In this document: in pieces, positions 43,721 through 54,607 of the stretch | Position numbering within the stretch: the stretch's first letter is position 1 | Layout of the letters: each line of letters starts with the position of its first letter | Source: Hericium rajendrae | Taxonomy: Eukaryota > Basidiomycota > Agaricomycetes > Russulales > Hericiaceae | Assembly (NCBI GenBank): GCA_033439255.1 | Contig: CM065884.1 | Location: 434,001-498,000 of the forward strand | Reading direction: 5' to 3' | DNA: 64,000 bases | Program-made: the position numbers and the translations under genes | The notes under the pieces: generated by a model | Told to the model about the DNA's origin: nothing | Databases searched by the model: none | The model's input: only the letters and a program-made list of their open reading frames with translations

Positions 43721-46472
43721 ATGCTTTTACTATCAAGCGCGCTTGCGCCTTTACTAGCGCTCGCCGCGTCGGTTGTCTGTGAGTACTCATGTCTCGAATG
43801 CAGTCGACGACATACTGACGCTCTACAGCTGCACAATCGGCGGGCAATGCTACTGTAGTCTGCGTTGCAGGCCAATGCATCCAAGGGTTTACCAATACCA
43901 CCCGTGAGTTATTTTATCCTGCCATGTACGCACGTCCTGACCCATCCCAGTCGGCGCGACCCTCTCCAACTCGGACGTCGCATCTGGCTCCCCGATCCTG
44001 ATCCTACCGGGCCAATATACCACCTCCACGAATCCCCAGCTCCTGCACCAACTTCTCACATCCTCATCTACCAAGATGTCCCCTTCAGCAGGGTTCAATG
44101 CCTCCTCCGTCAACCTCCCCTTGAACCTCGCTCTCCAGCCCGGTCTCGCCGCCTTCACCGACCGCTTATATTCTGGAGAGTCCCAGTTCGCATCACTCCC
44201 AAATACTCCCTTCAACAACTCCTCATCTGCGATCCCACTGAACGCTGGCGCCCTCGCGCTTTCTCCGGACGTCTGGGTGGCTGTCACTACCGGCTCGAGC
44301 TCCAGTCGCATGATCGTGTGGGACTCCGTCCCGGATATTTCCCAGCTCCCAGGATCGCCTTCGCTCAGCCTGCTTGACATCCAGTCCACGGCATGCTCGC
44401 CACCATGCTCCGGCAATGGCGTCTGCTCGGCCTCGGGCCAATGCACCTGCCCCGATGGTTTCACCGGCGCGTCCTGCGAGACGTGCGCATCCGGGCACTT
44501 CGGTCCTTCGTGTCAGGCCTGTCCCGCCGGGTGTGCGCAGTGCGACGAGGGCATTTCCGGATCGGGCGCATGCCTCGCCTTCAACGTCACAAACTCACCG
44601 TCGAGCTGCAATTGCCTCAATGGCGCGTGCGGCACGAACGGACAGTGCACGTGCAACGCGGGATGGACGACGGCGGACAATGGCACGGCGTGCGCGAAAT
44701 GCGCGACGGGATTCTTCCTCGATGGGAATGGGGACTGCAGCGCGTGTCAGCTCGGGTGCACGACGTGTGCGGACAGCAGCGGGATCTGCACCGCGTGCGC
44801 GAGCGGGTTCACGCAGGACGCGAACGACCGGACCAAGTGCGATGCCGTGCAAGCCACGACGTCGACTGGGACGGTGTGTCCCGACGGGAGCTTCAGCAAC
44901 GGCACGGCATGCGAGCCCTGCTCGTCGAGCTGCAAGACGTGCAAGGGTGCGACGTCGAACGACTGTATCATCTGCGGCAGCGGCCAGTTCAGCCTCGGCG
45001 GGCAGTGCGTGCCGACGGACGGGAACGGAGTCTGCCAGGGCTCGTCCATGATTGCGAACAACAATAAGCACGCGTGCGACAGCTGTCCTGCGAAGTGCAC
45101 GGCGTGCAAGATTCCGAATTTCAATGTTGCCTCGACTGAGGATCAGGTGCAATGCTCGGGCTGCTTGCCTGGGTTTGTGCTGTCGCAGGGCAAGTGCGTC
45201 GAGAGCTGTCCCACCGGAACGTTCCTGTCTCCTCAGGATAATTTGACATGTACAGGTACGTCCGCATATCCACTCGACTACTGATCCTTATTGATTGCTT
45301 CTCCAGCATGCTCTTCGTCATGCAGCTCCTGCGCCGGCTCTGCAGACTTCTGTCTAACATGCACCAACAACCAGCTCGCCTCCAGCGGCAAATGCGTCTC
45401 TTCCTGCCCCTCCAACAGCGTCTCCTCATCCGGCACCTGCATCACCTGCCACCCCGACTGCGCGACCTGCTCCGGCACCTCGTTCAACCAATGCTCGAGC
45501 TGCCCTGCAGACCGCCCAGTCCTCACCAACGGCCGCTGCCTGCCGACCTGCAGCAAGAACCAGTTCTTCGACACCACCTCCTCCACCTGCCAATCCTGCG
45601 ACAGCACCTGCTCGAGCTGCGCCGCCTCGGGCCCGTCCAACTGCCTCGCCTGCGCCTCCGCGAGCCAGACCCTCCAGTCCGGCACCTGCGCCGCGGCAAA
45701 CGCAAACTGCACCGCCCTCCCCGGCCTCGGGCTCTGCCTCGCGGACCTCGTCGCGGTCCCACAGGCCTCCGGCACGGCCGCGCCCGCGCCGCTCCCCAGC
45801 ATCACGGGCCTCACTGCCCCCGCGGCAACGACCAGCAGCGGGCGCGCGCTCGCGTGGTGGGAGATCCTGCTCATGGCGCTCGGCTGCGCGTTCATCTTCG
45901 TGCTCATCCTGATGCTCTGGCGCCGGCGCATGCGCAAGCGCCGCGCGGCGCGCACGCAGGCGTTCGCGGCCGCCAAGAACATCGACCCCGCGCGCGCGGG
46001 GTGGCGCGGGCGGCTCCTGCGCCTCGGCGAGCGGCTGTTCGGCAATACCAATAACCATAACCCGGCCTACCGTGCGCAGAGGGAGGAATTGAAGCTGGAG
46101 AAGATGAGGCACGCGGAGGCGGAGCGGCATAAGCGCGAGATGGAGAAGCTCCAGGTCGCGGGGCCGTCGAGTCTGCCGTCGTACTACGAGTACCGTGACG
46201 CGGACAAGTTTTCGAGGCACTCGGAGAGTCTGTATTCGCAGGTGACGGGTGTGCCGCGGCGGGGGCCGGAGCCGAGGCAGCCGGTGAAGAATGTGGAGCC
46301 GATGGGGAGCCGGTTTTCGTGGACGACGGCGGGTGTGTCGCCCCCGGCCACGGAGGCGCAGCGGTATGCGATGAGTGTTGGAAGGGAAGGGAAGGGAGGG
46401 GAGATGCAGAGGGGGATGTATTGGCTTGAGCCGATGGGCACGGGGGCGTCGAAGAACCCGTTCCGGAAGTGA
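43721..46472 (+). CDS. Single-pass cysteine-rich (EGF/furin-like) membrane protein, 867 residues
   Basis: Four exons (43721-43778, 43829-43903, 43951-45255, 45307-46472), 2,604 nt. A signal peptide (MLLLSSALAPLLALAASVVS) leads an N-glycosylation-rich N-terminal domain. From about residue 200 a long cysteine-rich ectodomain follows: EGF-like CSGNGVCSASGQCTCPDGF, then repeated furin-type CxxC units (CSACQLGCTTC, CEPCSSSCKTCKG, CQSCDSTCSSC). One transmembrane helix (WWEILLMALGCAFIFVLILM) is followed by an Arg-rich stop-transfer and a basic cytosolic tail of about 200 residues. It is a type I plasma-membrane or cell-wall-facing protein. Such proteins occur in many basidiomycetes without known ligand. 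The architecture resembles a receptor ectodomain, but the tail has no kinase or other enzyme motif, so signalling is speculation. Confidence 0.88.
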
Positions 46473-47032
46473 GGGCTGGACTTTTTCTCGTGCACGGACT
46501 TTATGATACATACATACGCATGGCTGGCGTTGCATTCGTTTGGCGCATTGGATAGACTCCGCTATTTACTGTATTTACCGACTACTTTCTTTCTTTCGCC
46601 TGTCCGTTCTTTGCTTGTTCGGCGCGGTCCGTACGGTATGTCTTCATGATTTACATGGCGTTTGGATTTGTATCTCTAGTGTAATCTTAATTTGAGTGGT
46701 TGGTGGTTTATGATATGTGTGCATCGGTTTCTAGGATCGGAGCATATAGGGAAGGAAGTGGGTTCAAATGTAGGGAGACGTTCTCCGCACACGCTCCCAA
46801 AACGTACGCTCTCGAGTCATTGTTCAAAAGGAACGCCGGCGTAGTATTACAAGAACGCGAAACGTCAGTATAGCAGCGCTGCAGGAAATGGAGCGCTTCC
46901 GGATCCAAGCATAGACAGACACAACGCTGAGAACATCAGCCAACAGCAGACCCTGTAACTCGTGTACAATGGTTTATAGTATAATTCTAGACGAACTAGA
47001 GTAGACTTAGATAGAAAGGCGCAGCACCACTG
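46473..47032. other. Convergent intergenic region
   Basis: 3' flanks of two convergent genes. T-rich stretches after 46550 fit a 3' untranslated region. No gene. Confidence 0.45.
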
Positions 47033-48334
47033 CTACGCCGGCAAGCACAAATCGCGCCCCCAATAGTCCTCCAGCCGCACACGCCGCCCCGCAAACGGCG
47101 AGAACTCCCGCACGGCGCTGCTCCGCACGTGCGCCCGCAGCGCGCGCGCGAGCTCCGCGTTCGCGAAGCGCAACACCTCGAGCGCGGGCGGCGCGAGCGC
47201 CGCGGCCGTCGCGAGCATGTATGCAGCGGCGCCGTCCCCCTCGAGCACGGCGACGTGCAGCGAGAGGCGCGCGAGCGCGGGGGGCAGCTCCGGCACGGTG
47301 TACAGGTCCGCGGCGTGGCGCACGGCGAGGTGCAGCGTCGTGAGCTGCGGGCACCACCCCGTGAGCAGCGCGCGCTCGGAGGGCGCGGCGAGGACGGGGA
47401 GGCGCGCGTCGCGCAGATCGAGGTGGATCGTGTGCAGCTGCGTGCCGTGCGGAACGAGAAAGTGGAACCAGGGCGTGGTGTGTGCGTGCGTGGCGGTGAG
47501 GCGCAGGATGGCGGTCGTGGTGCGGGGGAAGGAGACGAGGGCGGGGTCGTGCAGTGTTTGGCAGGGCGCGTCGGTGCCGTCGATGGTGAGGGCTGTGACG
47601 GCCGCGTGCGCGGGCATGCCGTAGGAGCAGTCGAGGAGGGAGCCGCCGCCGGTGATGGTCTGCAGGTGCGGGAAGTTGTAGAGGAAGGTGTCGCGGATGG
47701 AGGGGTTGATCAACATGTCCGCGTCGCCGTCGAAGGAGAGCCTGCGCAGCGAGGCTTTGCAGGATTTGATGAGGATGGTGCAGAGGTACTCGCGGTAGGG
47801 CACCCGCGAGATGTCGCGCACCATCGCGCTGGAGAGCCGATTGATCCCGGAGAGGATCTCGAGATTGGGAAGAGACTGGACGATTTCGAGGAGGTCCTCC
47901 CAGAAGGCGGATGATCCGGCGACAGAGGCGTCGTTTGTGTTGAAAGACAGCATGAGATGCTGGACCCGGGCACCAAGGCTGACGGCGGTCGCATCTGGCG
48001 ACGCCTGAACTTGTTCTTGGGAAGCTCGCAGTGTCGAATGAACGGCGGCTGCTTGCTTGTGATTCTCAATGAAGATGAAGCGATATAGGAGAGGAAGGGC
48101 AACGGTATACCACGACTTGCAAGTGAGCATTACGCCGTGAATCGTGCGTAAGGATAGCTTCACAGCAGTTCGCGAAGGGCAAAGGGTCAAGGGCATCGCT
48201 GCTCCCGACTCAAATGGATCGAGGATCTCTGTGTCAAATAGCCCCGGGACAAAGGCAGCCTCCTCAAAGATTTGCGACCATAATTCCACGGGGAAGAGGG
48301 CTTGAGGTGTTGCCCCAAATCGAAATATCTCCAT
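47033..48334 (-). CDS. F-box-like protein with leucine-rich C-terminal part, 433 residues
   Basis: Single exon; the ATG is the complement of 48332-48334. The N-terminus (FPVELWSQIFEEAAFVPGLF) fits an F-box, the segment that binds Skp1 in SCF ubiquitin ligases. After a short helical region (MLTCKSWYTVALPLLYRFIF) the rest is a run of irregular leucine-rich units (LPNLEILSGINRL, SLRRLSFDGD, FPHLQTITGGG, LTTLHLAVRH), the typical plan of the large F-box families of mushrooms. The 3' third is extremely GC-rich, unlike the 5' third. A second gene of the same plan and nearly the same length (434 residues) is at 57.3-58.6 kb, sharing the motif PGL(F/M)DT(E/D)ILDPF. The substrate is unknown. Confidence 0.75.
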   Translation of the reverse strand: MEIFRFGATPQALFPVELWSQIFEEAAFVPGLFDTEILDPFESGAAMPLTLCPSRTAVKLSLRTIHGVMLTCKSWYTVALPLLYRFIFIENHKQAAAVHSTLRASQEQVQASPDATAVSLGARVQHLMLSFNTNDASVAGSSAFWEDLLEIVQSLPNLEILSGINRLSSAMVRDISRVPYREYLCTILIKSCKASLRRLSFDGDADMLINPSIRDTFLYNFPHLQTITGGGSLLDCSYGMPAHAAVTALTIDGTDAPCQTLHDPALVSFPRTTTAILRLTATHAHTTPWFHFLVPHGTQLHTIHLDLRDARLPVLAAPSERALLTGWCPQLTTLHLAVRHAADLYTVPELPPALARLSLHVAVLEGDGAAAYMLATAAALAPPALEVLRFANAELARALRAHVRSSAVREFSPFAGRRVRLEDYWGRDLCLPA

Positions 48335-49245
48335 GATCCCTAGGTCGCACCTATGGCCCTATAAGAACAAGATTTTGGTCTGAGATGACCATTCATTCTG
48401 TCCGTTCAAAACTGGTACCTTTCAACACAGTATTTTCTGGTTAATATTTTGTAGAATTTGGCCGTTGACCGTCTTCCTGTGCATCCAGCCGTCCTCCGCT
48501 ATTGGTAGATAAGCAACGAAACGTTTTGTCTCAGCTTGACATTTTGATAGCTTACCGTATGTCTTCCCTTTCGAACTATCAACTTTGAAGAGTGCAGGAA
48601 GTTCTGAACAAGAAGCTTGGAGTATGCACTGGAGAAAATACCATCAGACAACGCGACGCGTTCACATTAGCGCACGTCGCTTAGCGCCGAGCGCCGAGCC
48701 AGATGCTTGGATCCCACCGCTCTCGAGCCGCCGCAGAGCAACGTGCAATCTTCAACTTCGTTATACACTTACATTGGGTTTATTGCTCGTGACGCTCAAG
48801 ATGCAAGGGGGACGACAGACTGATGCCTACTCTCGCCAAGTAGTACGTCGAGCATTAATGCACCATTGAAGGGGACATTTCTACCAGCTCAAAAGCTCCG
48901 ATGACCCGAGTTAAGCATTCATTCCCATCCGATATATCGACTCTGTCGTCCGGTCTATCAAGATGATGATCTTGATTCGAGAGTGATGCTATTGGACTGG
49001 CCACAGGCTAGGTGGGAACGTAGTTTATCGGCATCGGCTATTAACTGACTTGATATCCATGTTTAGATATGATGAACAGATGTGTTGGCGTTGGGGCCCT
49101 GGGCGCTGATGGTATGCAGCATGGTCGAGTACTACAAAGAGGCGTCCAAGAAGACGGTAATCGCCCTGACCTACTAAGTTCTCCAGGAACTTTCATGACC
49201 CGACTCGTTGAACGGACCTAGTGAACAATCTCGAGGATCGGCCTG
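48335..49245. promoter_or_regulatory. Promoter of the F-box-like gene and duplicated upstream DNA of copy E
   Basis: The left half should hold the F-box gene promoter. From about 48950 the sequence (catctatcaagatgatgat-like, then ggctaggtgggaa, then gatatccatgtttaga) repeats upstream of the next two seven-pass genes, so it is part of their duplication unit. Confidence 0.55.
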
Positions 49246-50680
49246 ATGTCGGCCACTTCAACATGCACGTTCGATTCTTTCGGAGGACTCGAAGACCCAT
49301 GGCCGCTGTTTTTTTCATTCGCAATCAGCTCCCTCCTTTACGGTGCGCAATCAACCCTGTATCTCTCGAACCTAGTCCAGCTTATAATTGTAACACATCC
49401 AGGTGTCTTCACTACTATCTTCGCCATGTCGATATACACCCTCCTGTGAGTCTATAGTACCGTACAATCGTTTTTCGTGGCGTTCTCATCGTGTCGCAGG
49501 TATAAAGGCCTGAAGTCGATGGCAAACAAAGTGGTATTCACGGCGATCATCATCATGTATACGGTCTCCACGATCCATTGGATTGGCCTTTGCATCTTCG
49601 GCTGGCAGGAACTGATGTCAACGTCACCGTCCCGGCGCCTTGCCGTTTTCGTAGTTACGGCAATAGACTTCCTGCCGTTTGTCAACGTCCGTCAGTCCGT
49701 TTTGGATACCTTCTAGGCTAATGTTTCGTCCTTCTTAGTTTGTCCTAGGCGACGCAATAGTCGTCTGGAGGGCATGGTTGGTCTGGAATCAGCGGATATT
49801 GGTCTTCCTCATCCCCGGGGCGGTGTTCATGGGCGGCATTGGTGCGTCCTCTGAAGTCCAGTACCAATGTAGTTAGGCTGTGCTGAAACTTCCCATGTTT
49901 AGCCACGCTCGCGGTTTACGTCGTTACCTCGGTGCGGGTCCTTGGGCGCGACGGCTTTGGTGTCTTCTGCATACTACGCAGCCTGTCTCTAGCCGGGCTA
50001 CCCGTGACCTACCTGCTGGCTACGACAACGAACGCGTACGCCACGTTGCTCGTGGCCATGAAAGCCTGGTACGTTCTGCTTACATTGAGCCTGTCATAGT
50101 TTCACAACGGGGTGCCGCAGGAGACACCGCCGCAGTGTCAAGCGTCATCTGAGTAACGGCAATCGGCGGACGCGTGTCGAAGGGCTTCTCATTTTGCTGG
50201 TGGAGTCAGGCAGCATATACTGCGCCATTTTCGTGAGCCCCTCCCTTTACCTTATCGGTCGCCTTTCACGCGGGCATGGTCAGGCTGTTGCGACAGCATG
50301 CATCTGGGCGAACGTTGGCCTCGCTGCGGTGTTCATCCATCCTCTCCTGGTCCAACTCACGGCAAGTAGAAACTTCCTCTCATGATTCACACTTGTATGG
50401 TGATACGTTGCTACACCAGGGCATATATCCGACGATCATCATTGTCCTGGCGTCCTTCCAAAAGACGCACTGCGACCGCAACTTCACATATGAGACACCT
50501 GTTGTATTCGCCTCTCCACCACTCGTCCAAGGGGCGTCGACAGGCGTCGCAGTCTTGGATCTGGCCTCAGCGATCAGCACGACTCGACCACACCATCCTT
50601 CAGCTGACGATCACTCGCAGACGTCTGCAGAAGGAGTAATCATTGACGTGGGCCATGAATGGAAAGCTGAACATGATTAG
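49246..50680 (+). CDS. Seven-pass membrane protein (copy E, first of a tandem trio)
   Basis: Reference copy for this family. Exon 1 is 49246-49342 and the first intron is 60 nt (49343-49402). Segments: a short outer N-terminus with one Cys; TM1 FFSFAISSLLYG plus VFTTIFAMSIYTLL; a basic loop; TM2 VVFTAIIIMYTVSTIHWIGL; TM3 FVVTAIDFLPFVNV with LGDAIVVWRAWLVW; TM4 LVFLIPGAVFMGGIATLAVY; TM5 LPVTYLLATTTNAYATLLVA; a basic loop RRSVKRHLSNGNRR; TM6 LLILLVESGSIYCAIF; TM7 with GIYPTIIIVLASFQKTHCDR; then an acidic Ser-rich tail of about 80 residues ending WKAEHD. About 340 residues. Seven segments with a soluble C-terminal tail resemble a receptor plan, but no known receptor motif is present and I do not recognise the family name. 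Confidence 0.8.
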
Positions 50681-51243
50681 CGGGCACAATGAAGGATTTA
50701 TAGCTACTCGGCATTACTCGAGATATAACTCCAGGCCTGCAACGTTTCGTGGTCCAGGTAGCTCAGACCTGCTGTGAGGGCGAGACTCGAAGTCTGATGA
50801 CTCGGGCTGAGCGTTCATTCCCCATTCCTCGTCTGCTGTTTCGACTCACCGGGAAATGCGCACCTAGTCTTCGTTGCGACCTTACGTAGAAGATAGTTTC
50901 ATTCTGCGTTTAAGATACGCGCCGAGTATCGTCCCATCTATCAAGATGATGATGATAGATCATGTTTCCAGAGTTATGCTACCGGACTGGCTATGGGCTA
51001 GGTGGGAAGACAGTTCATCGGCATTGGCTGTTCATTGACGTGATATCCATGTTTAGGTATAATCAACGGATGGTGTGTCGGCGTTGGAGCGCAGGGGTTG
51101 ACGATACACAGCATGCCCATATACAAAAAGGCGTGTAAGAAGACAATGATCACCCTGACCCACCAGATATTTCAAGGCCTTTTATAACCCGACTCACTGA
51201 AGTTCAACACATCCCAGCAACGAAGATATCGTAGATTTGACTA
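50681..51243. promoter_or_regulatory. Duplicated upstream DNA of copy F
   Basis: Repeats the order seen at 48950-49245: atctatcaagatgatgatga, ctaggtgggaa(g), (g/c)atatccatgtttagg, gttggcgttgg-like and aagaagac(a/g). Shared spacing to the start codon makes this a candidate common regulatory region. Confidence 0.55.
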
Positions 51244-52713
51244 ATGTCGGATGCTCCCGCATGCACATTCGAGTCTCTTCCTGGGCTCGGAGGCCCGGGT
51301 CCGCTGTTCTTTTCATACGCAATCGGCTCCCTTCTTTATGGTGCGCAATTAACCCTTCTTATCAAGAAATTAGTTCAACTCACCACGATAGCGCTTCCAG
51401 GTAGCTTCACTACCATCTTCGCCGTGACCATGTACATCCTTCTGTGAGTGAATCAGACTGCACCATTGATTTTCGTGGCGTTCTAGTTGTGTCATAGGCG
51501 TAAAGGCCTGAAGTCGATGTCAAACATAGTGGTGTTCACGACGATCATTGTCATGTATACTGTCTCTATGATCTACTGGATAGGCGTAACTATCTTCGCC
51601 TGGCAGATATTGTCACTGAGCAGACTGTCTCCACACCTGGCGGGCTTCATGGTTACTGCAATCGACTTTCTGCCACCCATCAATGTCTGTCAGCCCTGCT
51701 CTAGACGTCTTCCTGGCTAATTTTTACGCCTCTCGCAGTTTATGCTGGGCGACGCAATAGTCGTTTGGAGGGCATGGCTGGTATGGAATCGGAGCATATT
51801 AGCCTTACTCGTCCCCGTAGCGTTGTTTGTTGGGAGCATTGGTGCGTCTTCCGCTATCGCTGGTATCGTACCAATCAACTTATATTGAAGCCCTGCATAC
51901 GTAGCCACTTCAATGGTCTACATCGTCACCTCAGCATGGAACGTTGAACGTGGCGGCATCGGCGTCTTGTGCACGCTGCGCGACTTGCGACTTGGCGGGC
52001 TACCGGTCACCTACACGCTCGCGCTCGCAACTAACGTGTATGCGACGTCGCTTGTGGCCGTGAAAGCCTGGTGAGTGTGCTTCTGTTGAATACGAGATTC
52101 TCATGTTCTCGCGACGGAATTCCGCAGGTGCTACCGGCGAAACGTCAAGCAGCACCTGGGCGCTGGCAATCGGAGGACGCTTGTCGAAGCCATTCTTATT
52201 TTATTAATAGAGTCAGGCAGCGTCTACTGCGCCATTCTCGTAAGTTCTTACGTTTCTCTATTGATCGTCATTCACGGGAGGTCTTGAGCAGGCAGCTGCC
52301 GCTGCATGTGTCTGGTCGGGGAACATGTACGCTTCGTTGTTCATGAACCCTATTCTGGCCCAGATCACGGCAAGCAGCACTTCCTCCGGTGCCGTATGTT
52401 GCTGCGATAACATGTTCCATGATTTTATTAGGGCATATACCCGACTATCATCATCGTTCTGGCTTCTTTCCAGAAGACCCACTGCGACCGCAATTTTACA
52501 TATGGGATGCCTATCGCATTCGCATCTCCGCCATTGGCACGGACGTCTAGGGACGCGGCAACCTTCGATCTGGCCTCAGCGATCAGCACGATCGGGCCGC
52601 GCCGTCCTTCGGCTGATGGTCACTTGCAGACATCTGCAGAAGACGTGGTTATTGACGTGGATCAAGAATGGAAGTCTGACCAGGATATAGCGGGTACAAC
52701 GCCGAGGACTTGA
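51244..52713 (+). CDS. Seven-pass membrane protein (copy F, second of the trio)
   Basis: Start MSDAPACTFESLPGLGGPGP, then FFSYAIGSLLYG, a 60-nt intron, and VFTTIFAVTMYILL-type sequence. Later segments: KGLKSMSNIVVFTTIIVMYT, LGDAIVVWRAWLVWNRSILA, VYIVTSAWNVERGGIGVLCT, LPVTYTLALATNVYATSLVA, RTLVEAILILLIESGSVYC, then GIYPTIIIVLASFQKTHCDR and a Ser/Asp-rich tail ending close to 52713. All junctions keep frame. The period to copy E is 1,998 bp. Confidence 0.8.
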
Positions 52714-53168
52714 TAGCTATGCATTACTCGGCGTTTCTCAGGACCTAATCAGAGGTTTTCGACGCTTCCTCTCAAATCTGCTGTGAGAGCAAGACTCGAG
52801 GCGCGCGTTGAGTGTTCGTTCCATGTTCCCCATCTGCTGCTTTGATTTATGAGGAATGCGCGCCGAGGGTGGTCGGATCCATTAAGATCCCGATGACAGA
52901 TCACGACACCAGTTATGCCATTGGACTAGCTAGGTGGGACCCGGCATTGGCTACGTATTGCGCTGATATCCATGTTTAGATGCGATGAACACAAGATGAA
53001 CATCTGGTGATATGTTGGCACGGAGCGCTGGGGGCTGATGGTACGCAGCATGGTCGAGTACTACAAAGAGGAGTCTAAGACGGTCATCGCCCTGACCTCC
53101 TAAGTTCTCCAGGAACTTTCACGACCCAACTTGTTGAACGCACCTAGCGAGCAATCTCGTGGATTGGG
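52714..53168. promoter_or_regulatory. Duplicated upstream DNA of copy G
   Basis: Contains gctaggtgggac, gatatccatgtttaga and tacgcagcatggtcgagtac phrases in the same order as upstream of copy E (the last phrase nearly identical at 49117), but is about 100 bp shorter than the copy F version. Confidence 0.5.
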
Positions 53169-54607
53169 ATGATGTTAGATGCCTCAGCATGCACATTCGA
53201 ATCTCCGGGGCTCACAGATCCGACGCCACTAATTTTCTCGGTCTTGATCGGCTCCCTTCTGTACGGTGCGTGATCAGTCCTGTGGCATCGAAATTTTAAC
53301 TCAGCTCAAAGTTGTAACGCATTCAGGTGTCTTCATGATCCTCTTCGCCATGTCGACGTACACCCTGCTGTAAGTCCGGGCTACTGTACGATCGATTTCC
53401 ATGAGATTCTCATTCCGTCGCAGGCGCAAGGGCCTCAAGTCGACGTCAAGCAAAGTGGTATTCACGATGATCGTCACCATGTATACTGTCTCCACGCTCC
53501 ATTGGATCGGTATATCTCTCTTTGCCTGGCAGGAACTGAGATCAACAACACCGCCGTCGCGCTTGGCGGGTTTCGTGGTTATCTCAATGAATTTCTTGCC
53601 GGCCATCATGTCCGTTAACCTGCTGTAAATATTTTATTGCTAATTTTTATGCCTTCCATAGTATTTCCTGGGCGAGACAATAGTTATTTGGAGAGCATGG
53701 CTGGTATGGAATCAGAGCATATTAGCCTTGCTCGGACCTGCCCTGTTGTTCGGTGGCGCCATTGGTACGTCCTCCGATATTGGCGAGAGTCGTACCAATC
53801 CATGTATGCTGATTCCTTCCATGTCTAGCCGCTGCAATGGTATACGTCGTCGCTTCGGCACGGAATGTCCAGCACAACGGTGTCGCTGTCTTGTGCGCAG
53901 AGGGCGACCTTCAATCCGGCGGGCTGCCCATCGCCTACACGCTCGCAGTAGCAATTAACGTGTACGCGACGTCGCTTGTGGCCGTAAAAGCTTGGTACGT
54001 CGTTATTCAGCTGAACTTGCAGATCTTGTCGCCATGATAGGGGCACCTCAGGAAGCATCGCCGAAGTATCAGGCAGCACCTCAATAACGGCAATCGCAGA
54101 ACATATGTCGAGAAGATTCTCACCTTATTGGTAGAGTCGGGCTCCCTATACTGTGCCGTTCTCGTAAGACATTCACGTTTCCGTGTCGACCGTCATTCAC
54201 AGGAGGTCCCAACCAGGTTATTGCGGCAGCATGCTTCTGGTCAGGGAGCCTATTAGCTGCGATGTTCATGGATCCCATTCTGCCCCAAATCACGGCAAGC
54301 AAAACTTTCGCTGACCCTGCCCATCGCTGTGGTGACACGTTCCACGGCATACCAGGGCATATATCCAACCATCATCATCGTCCTGGCTTCTCTCCAAAAG
54401 ACGCACTGCGATCGCCAGTTCACATACGAGACTCCCGTCGCATTCGCATCTCCACCACGGGCGTCGAGGGACGCTGCAACCTTCGATCTGGTCTCAGCGA
54501 TCAGCACAAGTGGACCACGCTGTCCTTCAGCTAGCGACCACTCGCAGATGTCCGCCGAAGATGTAGTCCTCGACGTAAGTCGCGAATGGAAAGCTGAGCA
54601 CAAGTGA
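53169..54607 (+). CDS. Seven-pass membrane protein (copy G, third of the trio)
   Basis: Start MMLDASACTFESPGLTDPTP (ATG at 53169, or the adjacent one at 53172), then LIFSVLIGSLLYG and a 61-nt first intron that contains an in-frame stop if retained. Segments: KGLKSTSSKVVFTMIVTMYT, LGETIVIWRAWLVWNQSILA, VYVVASARNVQHNGVAVLCA, LPIAYTLAVAINVYATSLVA, EKILTLLVESGSLYCAVLV, GIYPTIIIVLASLQKTHCDR and a tail ending WKAEHK. TM3 has GETIVIW where other copies have GDAIVVW. The frame is intact; the period to copy F is about 1,925 bp. Confidence 0.8.

Noticed and set aside
45426-46535. Long minus-strand frame opposite the cysteine-rich membrane gene
   Set aside because: Arg-rich shadow of a GC-rich exon; the plus-strand gene has signal peptide, Cys spacing and membrane helix.
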